Positions 16,819 through 27,535 are shown, counted from the stretch's first letter. The stretch is 64,000 nucleotides of DNA from Hyphomicrobiales bacterium (GCA_900472925.1 UCJU01000020.1:81927-145926); one strand, 5' to 3'. The notes: generated from the letters alone by a model not told the origin. Made by a program: numbers and translations.

Positions 16819-17800
16819 GGGTTTTCGCACCGAAACGCCCGCGGTAGGCGGCGGGTGTGGTTGAAAACTGCTGACGAAAATGGTGTCGCAAATTGGCGGC
16901 ACTCCCCAGACCGCATGTTTCGGCAATGGCTTCGATGCCCAACCGCGATGTTTCCAGTAAGTCCTTGGCCTTGGACAGGCGTTGAAGCAACAGCCATCTG
17001 GCAGGCGTTGTGCCGGTTGCGGCCTCGAATCGGCGCAGGAAAGTACGGCTGCTCATGCCTGCTATGCGTGCCAGCCGTGCGACCGTGTAGTCTTCGCCCA
17101 ACGTCGCCTGCATCCTGTCCAATATAGGGCTAAGTCGCCCCTTTTCATGCGTTTCGGGAACAGCCTTGTCGATGAATTGCGCCTGCCCGCCATCGCGATG
17201 CGGGGGAACCACCAATCGACGAGCGACCACATTCGCTGCTTTGGTACCGAAGTCGCGGCGGATCAAGTGCAGGCAAAGGTCGATGCCTGCTGCACTTCCG
17301 GCGGACGTCAATACCGTGCCGCTATCCACATACAAAACATCAGGCAGCACCTCTATGTCACCGAAGCGAGTCTTGAGGGCATCGGTGTAGCGCCAGTGTG
17401 TGGTCGCTTGTCGTCCGTTCAGAAGGCCCGACGCCGCCAGTACGAAGACCCCTGAACAGATGGAAAGAAGCCGCGCACCGTTTTCATGAGCTTTGCGCAA
17501 GGCGATGCACAGATCCGGTGGCACAGGTTCGTCGATGCCGCGCCAGCCCGGTATGATGATGGTTCCGGCCCGTTCGACCAGATCCAGCCCGCCATCGGTA
17601 GTAAAACGCACGCCGCCGGTCGCTCGCATTTCGCCTTCATCGACAGCGGCGACCGCAAAGCGATACCAGTCCTCACCCATCTCCGGCCGCGCCAGCCCGA
17701 AAACTTCGACGGCGACGCCGAATTCGAAGGTGCACAGACCGTCATAGGCAAGCGCGACGACGAGGCGGTTGGATGAGGGTGGTGTATCCCGTTTTGGCAT
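16799..17800 (-). CDS. GlxA-type AraC-family transcriptional regulator
   Basis: Regulator of 333 aa with an N-terminal DJ-1/PfpI-like (class I glutamine amidotransferase fold) domain, including LLSICSGVFVLAASGLLNG at about residue 115, and a C-terminal AraC helix-turn-helix pair (YTVARLARIAGMSSRTFLRRF, then IEAIAETCGLGSAANLRHHF). The start is the ATG at 17800; the frame continues seven codons to a TTG. Homologues regulate catabolism of quaternary amines or amino acids; the target here is unknown. It overlaps the GNAT gene tail-to-tail, and is divergent from the rhodanese gene, a candidate target. Confidence 0.88.
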   Translation of the reverse strand: MPKRDTPPSSNRLVVALAYDGLCTFEFGVAVEVFGLARPEMGEDWYRFAVAAVDEGEMRATGGVRFTTDGGLDLVERAGTIIIPGWRGIDEPVPPDLCIALRKAHENGARLLSICSGVFVLAASGLLNGRQATTHWRYTDALKTRFGDIEVLPDVLYVDSGTVLTSAGSAAGIDLCLHLIRRDFGTKAANVVARRLVVPPHRDGGQAQFIDKAVPETHEKGRLSPILDRMQATLGEDYTVARLARIAGMSSRTFLRRFEAATGTTPARWLLLQRLSKAKDLLETSRLGIEAIAETCGLGSAANLRHHFRQQFSTTPAAYRGRFGAKTLTPREA

Positions 17801-17887
17801 GATCTTTACGATATATGGCAATCATTCCATCTGCCAGTCTTTTCCCGTGCAGAGTAAGCTCTTGCAACACAGATCAGGAGATCCGCC

Positions 17888-18292
17888 ATGAGCTACGTCA
17901 CAGACATTCCCGCCGCGCCGGCATCGGTCGCCATCGATCATTTCTCGCAGCGGCTCTCGCTTGAAACGGACTGTGCGGACGTTTCCGCATCGATGAAAAA
18001 CGGAGATCAGGATTTCGTTCTCCTCCACGTCGTTGGTTCCGCAGACATGTTTGCCGCCAAGCACATTCCAGATGCCGTTCACTTGCGGCATGCGGATATA
18101 ACGCGTGAACGTATGGCGCAGTGGCCGGACGGTACGCTGTTTGTGGTCTACTGCGCTGGCCCTCATTGCAACGGTGCCGACCGCGCAGCGCTGAACCTTG
18201 CCCGCTTGGGCCGCCCGGTCAAAATCATGATCGGCGGTATAACTGGCTGGGAGGATGAAGGGTTTGAATTTGCGGTCAGCAGCGCGATGTGA
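17888..18292 (+). CDS. Rhodanese-domain protein
   Basis: Single rhodanese domain of 134 aa. The active-site loop is VYCAGPHCNGAD with candidate catalytic Cys at residue 89 and a second Cys at 94; HIPDAVHLRHADI is the typical upstream motif. Cytoplasmic, with no signal peptide. Start ATG 17888 is preceded by AGGAG at ideal spacing. It is divergent from the GlxA-type regulator with 87 bp between start codons, so the two probably share a control region. Confidence 0.85.
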   Translation: MSYVTDIPAAPASVAIDHFSQRLSLETDCADVSASMKNGDQDFVLLHVVGSADMFAAKHIPDAVHLRHADITRERMAQWPDGTLFVVYCAGPHCNGADRAALNLARLGRPVKIMIGGITGWEDEGFEFAVSSAM

Positions 18293-18335
18293 GCAAAGGG
18301 CGAGCAAGGGGCGGCGTCAAGCCGCCTCTTGAATT

Positions 18336-19322
18336 TCAAGCCGCAGACGCGGAGGTGTGTTGCGGTTGCAGCGGACCGATTGCTGCCAGCAGTTCTGCAT
18401 CCTCGCCAATCCCTGCATTGGGTGTGGTCAACAGCGTATCACCGTAGAAAATGGAGTTTGCGCCCGCCATCAGGCACAGGATTTGTGCCTCGCGGTTCAG
18501 GCTGGAGCGCCCGGCGGACAAGCGCACGGTGGCGTGCGGCATGACGATGCGGGCGGTTGCCACCATACGGACCAGTTCCAGCGGATCGATGCGCGGGCGC
18601 CTGGCGAGCGGCGTGCCTTCCACCGGCACAAGCGCATTGATCGGCACACTCTCCGGGTGCGGCGCAAAGCCCGCCAGCACGTGAAGCATGGCGGCGCGGT
18701 CGCGCACGCTTTCGCCCATGCCTATGATGCCGCCGCAGCAAAGCTCGATGCCTGCGGCCCGCACGGTGGAAAGCGTTTCCAGCCGGTCCTGATAGGTGCG
18801 GGTGGTGATGATACGACTGTAAAATTCCGGGCTGGTGTCGAGATTGTGGTTGTAGGCCGTCAATCCCGCCTGCGCCAGACGCTCGGCCTGATGGGGTTTG
18901 AGCATGCCAAGGGTGACGCAGGCTTCCATATCGAGACGGCGCACGCCTTCGACCATATCGATAACGGCATCGAATTCCTTGCCATCGCGCACCTGTCGCC
19001 ATGCCGCTCCCATGCAGAACCGCTCGGCACCCGCCGCCTTGGCCGTGGCGGCCATGGCGATGACTGTTTGCGGATCCATCAGCATGTCGCGGGTCAGGTC
19101 CACCTCGCGGTGATGCGCCGACTGCGGGCAATAGGCGCAATTTTCTGGACAGCCGCCCGTCTTGATGGAGAGCAGACTTGCCTTTTGCACGTGGTTGGGG
19201 TCGTGAAACTGCCGGTGCACCGCATTGGCGCGCCCGACGAGTTCCAGCAATGGCAATTCATAGAGTGCCGCGATCTCACCGACGCTCCAGTCGTGGCGGA
19301 TCATGCCGTCCTGCGTCGTCAT
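18336..19322 (-). CDS. bioB: Biotin synthase BioB
   Basis: Radical SAM enzyme of 328 aa that inserts sulphur into dethiobiotin. The [4Fe-4S] cluster motif is CxxxCxxC at residues 58, 62 and 65 ([13 protein letters not shown]). [12 protein letters not shown], the SAM-binding GGIIGMGES and the [2Fe-2S] ligand Arg region ([11 protein letters not shown]) are all present. ATG at 19322 overlaps the bioY stop, giving translational coupling. The rest of the bio pathway (bioF, A, D) is not in the window. Probably controlled by BioR through the boxes upstream of bioY. Confidence 0.97.
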   Translation of the reverse strand: MTTQDGMIRHDWSVGEIAALYELPLLELVGRANAVHRQFHDPNHVQKASLLSIKTGGCPENCAYCPQSAHHREVDLTRDMLMDPQTVIAMAATAKAAGAERFCMGAAWRQVRDGKEFDAVIDMVEGVRRLDMEACVTLGMLKPHQAERLAQAGLTAYNHNLDTSPEFYSRIITTRTYQDRLETLSTVRAAGIELCCGGIIGMGESVRDRAAMLHVLAGFAPHPESVPINALVPVEGTPLARRPRIDPLELVRMVATARIVMPHATVRLSAGRSSLNREAQILCLMAGANSIFYGDTLLTTPNAGIGEDAELLAAIGPLQPQHTSASAA

Positions 19323-19888
19323 GTGTTGCTGTCCAGACGCTTGTGCCTGGTCAGCAGCACAGAGCCGAGTGCGACGATGCCGATCTTGATGAGATCACCA
19401 AGGAGAAAGGGGAGGACGCCTGCGGCTAGCAGTTTGTCTGCTCGCACATAAAGCGCAAGCCATGCGATCCCAAACGCATAAACGACGACAAGACCCGCGA
19501 GCATTGCGAAAAAACGACCGATGAGGCCCTTGCCCGCCGCCAGCCATCCGGTCAGCCCGCAGGCGATGAGATATCCAGCAAGATAGCCACCTGTTGGCCC
19601 CACCATATAGGCCAGGCCGATTCCCCGCTCTGGCGTGCCCGAAAAGACCGGAAGCCCCGCCGCACCCGCTGCCAGATATCCAACAAAAATGGCTGTGGCC
19701 ATACGTGGCCCCAGCACCACTGCAAAGCCCAAGGCCGCCAGAGAGTGCAGCGTCATTGGAACCGGCCAGAACGGTATCTGGATTTTTGCCGCAAGCGTCA
19801 TCAAGGCGACGCCAGCAATGACCGTCAAGACTGCCTTCGACATAGCAAGCCCTTGAGAGCCGTTCTGCTTCGTTAGTGGGAAACTCAT
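19319..19888 (-). CDS. bioY: Biotin transporter BioY
   Basis: Six-helix S-component of a biotin ECF transporter, 189 aa. Characteristic stretches are [19 protein letters not shown], the GLPVFSG loop and [14 protein letters not shown]. Solitary BioY can work with shared or no ECF partner in alphaproteobacteria. ATG at 19888; a Met at residue 16 is an alternative. First gene of the bioY-bioB operon, with two perfect BioR-like boxes upstream, so expression should fall when biotin is plentiful. Confidence 0.95.
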   Translation of the reverse strand: MSFPLTKQNGSQGLAMSKAVLTVIAGVALMTLAAKIQIPFWPVPMTLHSLAALGFAVVLGPRMATAIFVGYLAAGAAGLPVFSGTPERGIGLAYMVGPTGGYLAGYLIACGLTGWLAAGKGLIGRFFAMLAGLVVVYAFGIAWLALYVRADKLLAAGVLPFLLGDLIKIGIVALGSVLLTRHKRLDSNT

Positions 19889-19903
19889 CTGTTATCCTTT
19901 AAA

Positions 19904-19913
19904 TTATAGATAA
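19904..19913. promoter_or_regulatory. BioR box 1
   Basis: TTATAGATAA, identical in reverse complement to the TTATCTATAA core known for the GntR-type biotin regulator BioR of Agrobacterium and Brucella. It lies 16 bp before the bioY start codon, consistent with repression of bioY-bioB. Confidence 0.85.
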
Positions 19914-19986
19914 TTTATCGATGTGATGAGCTTATGAAAATCCACGACGCTGAGTCAAGGCGATGAAATCGATCAAAATACGAATT

Positions 19987-19996
19987 TTATCTATAA
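19987..19996. promoter_or_regulatory. BioR box 2
   Basis: TTATCTATAA, a second perfect match 83 bp upstream of box 1 in the opposite orientation. A degenerate third copy (TTATAGATCG) is at about 20017-20026. The spacing suggests cooperative or looped repression, or control of an unannotated start site. Confidence 0.75.
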
Positions 19997-20090
19997 AATT
20001 TGAATCCGGTAGAGTTTTATAGATCGATTATTGGTTGGTTCTTGATGGCAGGCTTTGTCTTCCATGGCGGAAGGCCCACTGACCGCCCAT

Positions 20091-20128
20091 AAAAAAGGCC
20101 ACGCTACCCAGCGGGCAGCATGGCCTTT
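20091..20128 (-). terminator. Intrinsic terminator of msrB
   Basis: Stem AAAGGCCACGCT / AGCATGGCCTTT (one mismatch) with an 11-base loop, followed on the minus strand by six Ts. It lies 20 bp past the msrB stop codon. Confidence 0.85.
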
Positions 20129-20147
20129 CAATGCGTGGCGAGGTCAC

Positions 20148-20558
20148 TTAGTCCTGCGGTTCGAACACCATCGAGTGACCGTTGATGCAGTAGCGCAATC
20201 CCGTCGGCGGCGGGCCGTCCGGGAAGACGTGGCCGAGATGTCCATCGCAGTTGGCGCAGCGAATTTCCGTGCGAACCATGCCGTGAGTCGTGTCACGCAG
20301 TTCTATGACGGCATCCGGTTTGACCGGTTCGAAATAGCTTGGCCAGCCGCAACCGGCGTCGAATTTCGTGTCGGAGACGAAGAGCGGCTCATCGCAGGCG
20401 GCGCAACGGTAAAGGCCTTTTTCGGTGCTGTTCCAGTAGGGGCCGGTGAAGGGCCGCTCCGTACCGTGCTCGCGCAGGATGCGATACTGGTCCGGCGTCA
20501 GATCTTCGCGCCATTGTGCATCCGACTTGGTGATTTTGGGTGATTTGAGATCGCTCAT
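20148..20558 (-). CDS. msrB: Peptide-methionine (R)-S-oxide reductase MsrB
   Basis: Cytoplasmic repair enzyme of 136 aa that reduces methionine R-sulfoxide. Zinc is held by two CxxC pairs (Cys52/55 in RCAACDE and Cys101/104 in RCANCDGH). The catalytic Cys124 lies in RYCINGHSM, and Cys70 in the DAGCGWPSY stretch is the likely resolving cysteine. ATG at 20558 has AAGGA upstream. Monocistronic with its own terminator. Confidence 0.96.
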   Translation of the reverse strand: MSDLKSPKITKSDAQWREDLTPDQYRILREHGTERPFTGPYWNSTEKGLYRCAACDEPLFVSDTKFDAGCGWPSYFEPVKPDAVIELRDTTHGMVRTEIRCANCDGHLGHVFPDGPPPTGLRYCINGHSMVFEPQD

Positions 20559-20748
20559 GTCGAAATCCTTTCGTTTGTCTCCAAGATAGTGCTTCAGGTG
20601 CGCGGTTAAAAGAGGAGGGCGCTTTAGCGGGGGATAAAGAGGTTGTGACTCCCGATGCCGTCGAAAAGGGTTGAGGCGCATGTCGGCATGCCCTAATTGG
20701 GGAGACACAAAACGGAGCCGCTGAAAAGCGGCGGGGCTGGGAGACGAG

Positions 20749-23094
20749 ATGATTGGAAATGTCACGCTGCTGACATTCGCCGTGCTGTTTTTGCCGTTTG
20801 TCGCCGCTTTATGCGCGCCATTGGCTGTCGGTCGGCTCGGCCATAATGCCGTCTGGTTGCTGGCGCTTGCGCCCGCATTGGCCTTCATCCACTTTCTTGG
20901 CTTCATACCGGAAATCGCAGCGGGCGAGGTCGTCACCGGCGGTTATGCCTGGGTGCCAAGCTTCAATCTCAGCTTTTCCTGGTTCATCGATGGCCTGTCG
21001 CTGACCTTTGCGCTTCTCATTACCGGGATCGGCGCGCTGGTCGTTCTTTATGCGGGCGCCTACATGAAAGGCCATGCGCAACAGGGACGTTTTCTGGCGT
21101 TTCTGCTGCTGTTCATGGGCGCGATGCTGGGCGTCGTGGTGTCGGATAGCCTGATGATGCTGTTCGTCTATTGGGAACTGACCTCGATCACTTCTTTCCT
21201 GCTGATCGGCTTCGACCACCGGAAAGAAGCCGCCCGTCGCGCCGCCCTTCAGGCGCTGGTGGTGACGGGTGGTGGCGGCCTGGCACTCTTGGCAGGCATC
21301 ATCTTCATCTGGAATATCAGCGGCACCACGCAGCTTTCCATGCTCATTCACGGCGATGACGTGCTGCGTCAAAGCCCGTTCTACTTTGCAACGCTGCTTC
21401 TGGTTCTGGGGGCGGCCTTTACCAAATCGGCGCAGTTTCCGTTTCACTTCTGGCTGCCCAACGCCATGGAAGCTCCGACGCCGGTGTCGGCCTATCTCCA
21501 CTCGGCCACGATGGTCAAGGCGGGTGTCTACCTGTTGATGCGGCTGAACCCTGTGATGGGCGATACGGCGGCATGGGAAATTCTGCTACCTTTCTTCGGC
21601 GGGCTGACGATGCTGACGGGCGCCTTTCTCGCCATTCGCCAGACCGATCTGAAACTGATGCTGGCCTATACCACTGTCTCCTCACTTGGCCTGCTGGTCA
21701 TGCTGACAGGTTTTGGTACGGACCATGCCATCGAGGCGGCGGTGCTGTATCTGGTTGCGCATTCGCTGTTCAAGGGCGCGCTGTTCATGGTCGCAGGCAT
21801 TATTGATCACGAGGCGGGAACGCGGGATGTGACGAAGCTTGGCGGTTTGCGCAAGGTAATGCCTGTTACCTTCGTGGTCGCGATGGCTGCGGCTCTCTCC
21901 ATGGCGGGCTTGCCGCCCTTCCTCGGTTTTCTGGCGAAGGAAGAGATTTATTATGCGCTCGCTCACGCCAATCCCCGTGCCATTCTCTTCACCGCCATCG
22001 CCGTAACAGGCAACGCCCTGATGCTGGCAATCGCGTTTGCGGTGGCGCTGAAACCCTTCGTCGGCAAGGCGGTGAAGACACCGAAACACGCCCATGAAGG
22101 CCCGGTTCTGCTCTGGCTCGGTCCTGCTGTTTTGGCCTTGGGCGGGCTGCTGGCCGCCCTGTTTTCCGGCGGATTTCATGCCCGCATCTCGACGCCGATG
22201 GCCACGGCCATTGCCGGAGAAACCCGTCTCATTGATATGTCGCTTTTGCCCCATATCGGCGTGCCCCTGGCATTGTCGCTGTTCACAGTGGCAGTGGGTG
22301 TCCTCGTCTACACGAAGCTTGCCAAGGCACGCCACCTCACGACCCGCATGCTGGATTCTGCCGGGCTGGGGCCGGACAGGGCGTTTGATGCCATAATGTC
22401 GGCGCTCGTGAAGCTGTCATTTCACACCACCCGCATCATCCAGCCGGGCAGGCTGGAATTTTACGTGACGGTGACCTTCGCCATCATCGCGCTGGTTCTG
22501 CTGGTGCCGCTTTTCGCCTATGGCGAATTGCCCGCCATGCCCGTTTGGCCAACGGATATGCGGCTGCACGAACTCACCTTCATCCTCATCGCGATCATAG
22601 GCCTCGTCGCCGTGTTGACGGCGGCAAGCCGCCTGACCGCAATCGTCGCGCTTGGCATTCAGGGGTTTGCTGTCGCGGTGCTGTTCCTGCTGTTCGGTGC
22701 GCCGGACCTGTCATTCACACAGTTCATGGTCGAAACACTGTCGGTTGTCATCCTCACGCTGGTCATGACGCGGCTACGCCTCTCGCCATCCGATCACCGC
22801 AAGCGGGGTCAGAAGCTGCTGGATGGCACGATTGCTTTGTCCTGCGGCACGGGCTTTGCGCTGATGCTGCTGAAATCCACCGAGCAATCCTTCGATGCCA
22901 GCCTGACGCAGTTCTTCAGCACCTATTCCAAGCTCATCGCCCACGGAAACAACGTGGTCAATGTCATCATCGTGGATTTTCGTGGCACGGATACGCTGGG
23001 CGAAATCGCTGTGGTCATGATCACCGGCCTCGCCATTCTGGCACTGATCCGCATTCGCGGCGGTTCGAAAGCAAAGGATGAGGGCAGGGCATGA
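20749..23094 (+). CDS. mrpA: Mrp/Pha Na+(K+)/H+ antiporter subunit A
   Basis: Very hydrophobic 781-aa subunit homologous to NuoL/ND5. The proton-channel core includes [47 protein letters not shown] and the conserved [13 protein letters not shown]. The C-terminal third (from about residue 590) carries the extra helices of MrpA with the DUF4040-like [28 protein letters not shown]. First gene of the seven-gene operon; rhizobial versions are called pha and serve pH, potassium and sodium homeostasis. Start ATG 20749. Its stop overlaps the next start by 4 bp. Confidence 0.95.
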   Translation: MIGNVTLLTFAVLFLPFVAALCAPLAVGRLGHNAVWLLALAPALAFIHFLGFIPEIAAGEVVTGGYAWVPSFNLSFSWFIDGLSLTFALLITGIGALVVLYAGAYMKGHAQQGRFLAFLLLFMGAMLGVVVSDSLMMLFVYWELTSITSFLLIGFDHRKEAARRAALQALVVTGGGGLALLAGIIFIWNISGTTQLSMLIHGDDVLRQSPFYFATLLLVLGAAFTKSAQFPFHFWLPNAMEAPTPVSAYLHSATMVKAGVYLLMRLNPVMGDTAAWEILLPFFGGLTMLTGAFLAIRQTDLKLMLAYTTVSSLGLLVMLTGFGTDHAIEAAVLYLVAHSLFKGALFMVAGIIDHEAGTRDVTKLGGLRKVMPVTFVVAMAAALSMAGLPPFLGFLAKEEIYYALAHANPRAILFTAIAVTGNALMLAIAFAVALKPFVGKAVKTPKHAHEGPVLLWLGPAVLALGGLLAALFSGGFHARISTPMATAIAGETRLIDMSLLPHIGVPLALSLFTVAVGVLVYTKLAKARHLTTRMLDSAGLGPDRAFDAIMSALVKLSFHTTRIIQPGRLEFYVTVTFAIIALVLLVPLFAYGELPAMPVWPTDMRLHELTFILIAIIGLVAVLTAASRLTAIVALGIQGFAVAVLFLLFGAPDLSFTQFMVETLSVVILTLVMTRLRLSPSDHRKRGQKLLDGTIALSCGTGFALMLLKSTEQSFDASLTQFFSTYSKLIAHGNNVVNVIIVDFRGTDTLGEIAVVMITGLAILALIRIRGGSKAKDEGRA

Positions 23095-23510
23095 ACACGT
23101 TGATCTTCCGCACCGTTGCGCCCGTCATCGTCAGCCTGATGGTGCTGTTTTCCATCTTCATCCTGCTGCGCGGTCACAATGAGCCTGGCGGTGGTTTTAT
23201 CGGTGGGCTGATTGCGGTCTCGGCACTGGCGATTTTCGCCGCAGCCTACGGCGTTGCTGCCGTGCGCCGCGCCATCGTCTTTCATCCTCTGTCGATTGCG
23301 GGCTTCGGCCTGCTGCTCGCCACGCTGTCAGGCATGGTCTCGGTATTTGCAGGTGTGCCTTTCATGACCGGGCTCTGGGTCACACCAAGCCTGGCTGGCG
23401 TGGACGTGCCGCTTGCGACCGTCATGTCCTTTGACATCGGCGTCTATCTCGTCGTTGTCGGCGGCTTCTCGTCCATTGCTTTGGCGTTGGAAGAAAGGGA
23501 CGGTTTCTGA
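23091..23510 (+). CDS. mrpB: Mrp/Pha antiporter subunit B
   Basis: Membrane subunit of 139 aa with four helices. The family hallmark [21 protein letters not shown] is at residues about 27-47. The ATG overlaps the mrpA stop (ATGA), and its TGA touches the mrpC ATG, showing tight coupling. Forms part of the MrpA-G hetero-oligomer in the inner membrane. Confidence 0.94.
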   Translation: MNTLIFRTVAPVIVSLMVLFSIFILLRGHNEPGGGFIGGLIAVSALAIFAAAYGVAAVRRAIVFHPLSIAGFGLLLATLSGMVSVFAGVPFMTGLWVTPSLAGVDVPLATVMSFDIGVYLVVVGGFSSIALALEERDGF

Positions 23511-23887
23511 TGGAAGCTGTTTTCTCCGTGCTCGTCGGCATGTTCTTTTCCGTGGCGATCTATCTCATGCTGTCGCGCCACAGCGTGCGCGTTCTGCTCG
23601 GCATCGCCATTCTCGGCAATGCCGTCAATCTGCTGCTGTTCACGGCGGGCAGGCTCACGCGCGCCGTGCCGCCCATCATCGGCGCAAGCGAGGATGTGCT
23701 GGCGCCCGGTGCGGCCAACCCGCTGCCGCAGGCGCTCATTCTGACAGCCATCGTCATCTCGTTCTGCTTCTTCTGCTTTCTGCTGGTCCTTGTCTGGCGG
23801 GCATTTCGAGAGCTGAAAACGGATGACACCAATGAAATGCGCGCCGCAGAACCGCAGCGCGAGCCGCTTCCGCCGCTTGGATATTGA
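23510..23887 (+). CDS. mrpC: Mrp/Pha antiporter subunit C
   Basis: Subunit of 125 aa homologous to NuoK. It has three helices with the conserved HSVRVLLGIAILGNAVNLLLF and the DVLAPGAANPLPQALILTAIVIS stretch that defines MrpC. Its start shares a base with the mrpB stop codon. The C-terminal tail of about 30 residues is hydrophilic. Confidence 0.95.
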   Translation: MEAVFSVLVGMFFSVAIYLMLSRHSVRVLLGIAILGNAVNLLLFTAGRLTRAVPPIIGASEDVLAPGAANPLPQALILTAIVISFCFFCFLLVLVWRAFRELKTDDTNEMRAAEPQREPLPPLGY

Positions 23888-23905
23888 GAAACGGATAAGA
23901 CACAT

Positions 23906-25468
23906 ATGGCCGCTTCCGGTTCTCCCGCAATTGATCTTTCAGCTGCACTCGTCATGCAACCCACGGCGCTTGCCGACTGGTTGATCATACTGCCCGTCGC
24001 GCTCTGTATCAGCGTCGGCGCCATCCTGATGATGGTCAGGCATTCCACCCGTGCCCACGCGGCAATCGCTATCTTCGGTCTGTTTGTGCTCGTTGTCATC
24101 GACGCGGCATTGTTGTGGAAGGTGGCCACCAGCGGCCCCTTCACCATGGTCATGGGCCGCTGGCTTCCGCCTTTCGGTATCGCTTTTACGGCGGATCTGA
24201 CCGGTGTCGCCCTGGCGCTGGCCAGCGCCATCGCAGCCCTTGCCTGTGCCGTCTATGCCAGCCGTGATGTCGATGATGCCGCTCGGCGTTACGGCTTCTA
24301 CCCGTTTTTGATGTTGATGATGGCAGGCGTCAGCGGCGCGTTCCTGACCGGCGATATCTTCAATCTCTATGTCTGGTTCGAGGTGTTGCTGATATCGTCC
24401 TTCGGCCTCATCGTGCTCGGCTCCACCAAAGAGCAGATCGATGGTGCGCTGAAATATGCCGTTCTCAACCTCATCGGCACGACGCTGTTTCTCATCACTG
24501 TCGGTTATCTCTATGCCATCTTCGGCACCCTCAATATGGCGGATATCACCAGGCGCGTGACGAGGGCGGAGAGCGCAGCGCCGCTGATGACACTGGCCGC
24601 TCTCTTCACCCTGGCCTTTGCCATGAAGGCGGCGGCGTTTCCGGTGAATTTCTGGCTGCCCGCATCCTATCACACGCCCAAAATCGTCGTGTCGGCCCTG
24701 TTCGGCGGTCTGTTGACCAAGGTCGGTGTTTACGCGCTGCTGCGCGTCATGATCATGCTGTTTCCGTTGCAGCGGGAGGAGCTGAGCTTTGCCATCGCCA
24801 TCGTCGCAGCGCTGACCATGATCCTCGGTGCCATGGGTGCACTGGCGCAAAACGATATCAGGCGGATGATGGGCTACGTCGTCATTTCCGGCATCGGCAC
24901 TCTGCTGGCGGGCGTGGCCATCGGTTCGCCATCGGCGGTCGGTGGCGTCATCTTCTATGCGCTGAATTCAATCGTGGTCATGACCGCGCTCTATCTCGTC
25001 ATCGGTCACGCCGCGCGCCTTGGCGGTGCCTGGACATTGTCCGATCTCAGCGGTCTCTACGCCAGGGCACCGTGGTTCTCAGGCCTCGCTCTCGCTCTGT
25101 TTTTCGCGGGCTCCGGCCTGCCGCCCTTTTCCGGCTTCTGGCCGAAGGCCATGCTGACGAAATCCGCGATCGATATCGGCGCATGGTGGTTGGCGGCCTC
25201 CATCCTCATGTCCGGGTTTCTCTGCACCATCGCTTTTGCCCGGGTCTTTCTGCTGTGCTTCTGGCGCTCGTCTCCGGCAGGCATGAAGGAGATCGTAGCC
25301 GCTCCCAATCCGCCGTCCTTCCTGCCCGTCGCGACGTTGACGCTCATCATCATCGGCGTCGGCCTGTTTCCCGAACAGGTCATGAAGATCAGCCAGCAGG
25401 CGGCAGATGGTCTGTCCGATCCATCGGCCTACATCCGTTCGGTCTTCCCGCAAGGAGCATCCAGATGA
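23906..25468 (+). CDS. mrpD: Mrp/Pha antiporter subunit D
   Basis: 520-aa homologue of the NuoM/NuoN proton-channel subunits with about 14 helices. Conserved features include GDIFNLYVWFEVLLISSFGL with the essential Glu, KAAAFPVNFWLPASYHTPK with the channel Lys, and ALAQNDIRRMMGYVVISGIG. About 20 bp after mrpC with no terminator between. Stop overlaps mrpE start (ATGA). Confidence 0.95.
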   Translation: MAASGSPAIDLSAALVMQPTALADWLIILPVALCISVGAILMMVRHSTRAHAAIAIFGLFVLVVIDAALLWKVATSGPFTMVMGRWLPPFGIAFTADLTGVALALASAIAALACAVYASRDVDDAARRYGFYPFLMLMMAGVSGAFLTGDIFNLYVWFEVLLISSFGLIVLGSTKEQIDGALKYAVLNLIGTTLFLITVGYLYAIFGTLNMADITRRVTRAESAAPLMTLAALFTLAFAMKAAAFPVNFWLPASYHTPKIVVSALFGGLLTKVGVYALLRVMIMLFPLQREELSFAIAIVAALTMILGAMGALAQNDIRRMMGYVVISGIGTLLAGVAIGSPSAVGGVIFYALNSIVVMTALYLVIGHAARLGGAWTLSDLSGLYARAPWFSGLALALFFAGSGLPPFSGFWPKAMLTKSAIDIGAWWLAASILMSGFLCTIAFARVFLLCFWRSSPAGMKEIVAAPNPPSFLPVATLTLIIIGVGLFPEQVMKISQQAADGLSDPSAYIRSVFPQGASR

Positions 25469-25944
25469 GCCGCTATCTTCTGGGCCTGCCGTTCGTTTTC
25501 GTCTGGCTTGCCATTTCCGGCAGTTTTACGATCGCCAACACCCTGTTGGGCGTGGTGGTCGCGGCTCTGTCTCTGGGCCTCATCCGCGCTCAACTGGGAG
25601 ACACCGAGACCTATTGGCGACGCGCTCCCGCTATTCTGTCTCTGGCCCTGCTGTTCCTGAAGGAGCTTGCCTTGTCCGCGTGGACGGTGGCGCTGCTTGT
25701 CGTGAGGCCGAAGATCGTTCTCAAGCCCGGAATATTCGCCTATCCGCTGCGACTGACCAGTGATTTCGAGATATCCCTGTTGGCCAACCTCATCACGCTG
25801 ACGCCCGGCACACTCTCCGTGGATGTCTCGAAAGACCGTGCCGTTCTCTATGTCCATGCGCTGGACTGTAGCGATGTGGAAGCCACGAAGCGGTCGATTG
25901 CCGACGGTTTCGAGCGGAAGATCATGGAGGCGTTCCGCAAATGA
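25465..25944 (+). CDS. mrpE: Mrp/Pha antiporter subunit E
   Basis: Subunit of 159 aa with two or three N-terminal helices and a cytoplasmic domain containing [30 protein letters not shown], the signature of MrpE. ATG at 25465 has AAGGAG upstream and overlaps the mrpD stop. A longer frame starting inside mrpD is an overlap artefact. Confidence 0.94.
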   Translation: MSRYLLGLPFVFVWLAISGSFTIANTLLGVVVAALSLGLIRAQLGDTETYWRRAPAILSLALLFLKELALSAWTVALLVVRPKIVLKPGIFAYPLRLTSDFEISLLANLITLTPGTLSVDVSKDRAVLYVHALDCSDVEATKRSIADGFERKIMEAFRK

Positions 25945-26330
25945 CACCAGAATCACTGGTCTCGATGGCGACCATCGTCGCCTCCCTAATTCTTTCGGCA
26001 GCCTTTCTGCTGACGGTCTACCGCGTCATCATCGGTCCAACCCTGCCGGACAGAGTTATTGCACTGGACATGCTGGTCGGTATTGCCACCGGCTTTATCG
26101 CCGTCATCGCGATCCGAAGCGGTTTTGATCTCTATGTCGATATTGCTCTATCTCTGTGCCTCGTGGGCTTTCTTGCAACGGTTGCATTCGCCCGGTTCAT
26201 CCTTTCCCGCAAGGTGGAGAACGGGCCGCGTGGTGGCATGCTTCTGGATGGGACCGATATACCGCCCGCAACCGACAGATCGAGGCCCGTAAAGCGCCGC
26301 AAAACGCCAAACAGGAGACAGAGAAAATGA
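25941..26330 (+). CDS. mrpF: Mrp/Pha antiporter subunit F
   Basis: Small three-helix subunit of 129 aa with the conserved [17 protein letters not shown] loop, which carries the Asp needed for transport. The C-terminal 35 residues form a basic tail (many Arg and Lys) longer than in typical MrpF of about 90-100 aa. Start overlaps mrpE stop; its own stop overlaps mrpG. Confidence 0.93.
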   Translation: MTPESLVSMATIVASLILSAAFLLTVYRVIIGPTLPDRVIALDMLVGIATGFIAVIAIRSGFDLYVDIALSLCLVGFLATVAFARFILSRKVENGPRGGMLLDGTDIPPATDRSRPVKRRKTPNRRQRK

Positions 26331-26668
26331 GCTGGTTCGTTGCTGTTCCCGTCGCTTTTCTATTGCTCGGCGGATCGTTGTTTTCACTGGCCGCATCCTT
26401 GGGAATAGACCGCTTTCCCGACCTTTATACTCGCATGCACGCTGCGTCTAAGGCCGGAACTGTCGGTTCGGGACTTCTACTTGTTGCAGTGGGCATCAAT
26501 TCACTTGACGTTGCTATTTTGGCGCGTTCTCTGGCTGCGGTCTGCTTTGTTGTTCTGACTGCCCCAGTATCTGCACATTTGCTTGCCAAAGCTGCTTACC
26601 AGATGGGATATCGTCTGTCTGAAACCACTGTAATGGATGAGATTAAAGCAGACCGGAAGTTGAATTGA
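26327..26668 (+). CDS. mrpG: Mrp/Pha antiporter subunit G
   Basis: Last subunit, 113 aa, three helices, with [21 protein letters not shown] and the [19 protein letters not shown] stretch typical of MrpG/PhaG. AGGAGA lies about 10 bases before the ATG at 26327. It ends the operon; no clear intrinsic terminator was seen after it. Confidence 0.93.
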   Translation: MSWFVAVPVAFLLLGGSLFSLAASLGIDRFPDLYTRMHAASKAGTVGSGLLLVAVGINSLDVAILARSLAAVCFVVLTAPVSAHLLAKAAYQMGYRLSETTVMDEIKADRKLN

Positions 26669-27084
26669 TATGTTGCTATATCCTTAACTTCCCGGCGCGT
26701 CAGACATACATCCTGATTTTGTTACCTGTAATTTCTTATATATAGAATAACCCGTTTTTGCTCTGAAACGTTTTAAATAATAATTGGACTTTTTTTGGTT
26801 TGGTGCTATCCACGACAGGTAAAGAAGCTAACGTTGATTTGCGTCCTGCGTCATTGATAATCCGGTCAACCATTTTACTAATGGCTAAACTACCTCTTTT
26901 AGAGAATATCTGGATATCTTTTCCGTTTCACGCAGTTGCTGCAAGACTTCCGGTTGTCTCGTTGTAGATCATAACCGGGCGTTGTTTTTGCGGCTTGAGC
27001 AGATCAGTGGGTTTGGGGTTAACTTCAGTTTACTGGCAGACGGCCCGCGCCGATGCCGGGGAAGACATGAATAGGAGAGACTAC
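26669..27084. other. AT-rich leader region of ros
   Basis: About 415 bp of AT-rich sequence without a gene. It must hold the ros promoter; Ros family proteins repress their own genes by binding AT-rich imperfect inverted repeats, so an autoregulatory ros box is expected here, but I could not fix its position by eye. Confidence 0.55.
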
Positions 27085-27513
27085 ATGACTGAAACTACAT
27101 ACGGCGGCGCTCAGGATTTGCTGGTCGAACTGACTGCGGATATCGTTGCTGCCTATGTTAGCCACCACGTCGTTCCGGTTACGGAGCTTCCCGGCCTTAT
27201 CTCGGATGTTCACACAGCGCTCAGCGGCACCTCGACACCCGTCGTTGCCGCTGTAAATGTTGAAAAGCAAAAGCCTGCGGTGTCTGTTCGCAAGTCGGTT
27301 CAGGATGATCAGATCATCTGCCTGGAGTGCGGCGGTTCTTTCAAGTCGCTCAAGCGGCACCTAACGACGCATCACAGCATCACACCGGAAGAGTATCGCG
27401 AGAAGTGGGATCTGCCCGTGGATTACCCAATGGTCGCCCCAGCCTATGCAGAAGCGCGTTCGCGCCTCGCAAAGGAAATGGGCCTCGGCCAGCGTCGCAA
27501 ATCTGCACGCTGA
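27085..27513 (+). CDS. ros: Ros/MucR-family zinc-finger transcriptional regulator
   Basis: 142-aa regulator, the length of Agrobacterium Ros, with a nearly identical-looking sequence. The prokaryotic Cys2His2 zinc finger is [19 protein letters not shown] with Cys79, Cys82, His92 and His96/97, flanked by basic residues that contact AT-rich DNA. The N-terminal half ([16 protein letters not shown], then [12 protein letters not shown]) mediates oligomerisation. Ros represses virC/virD and ipt and regulates exopolysaccharide; as a MucR protein it acts as a global, H-NS-like silencer. ATG at 27085 is chosen for the AGGAGAG before it. Monocistronic with a strong terminator. Confidence 0.95.
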   Translation: MTETTYGGAQDLLVELTADIVAAYVSHHVVPVTELPGLISDVHTALSGTSTPVVAAVNVEKQKPAVSVRKSVQDDQIICLECGGSFKSLKRHLTTHHSITPEEYREKWDLPVDYPMVAPAYAEARSRLAKEMGLGQRRKSAR

Positions 27514-27535
27514 ATTCCGCTCATTCGCAAATACC

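Noticed and set aside
18357..19451. 364-codon plus-strand frame
   Set aside because: Antisense of bioB.
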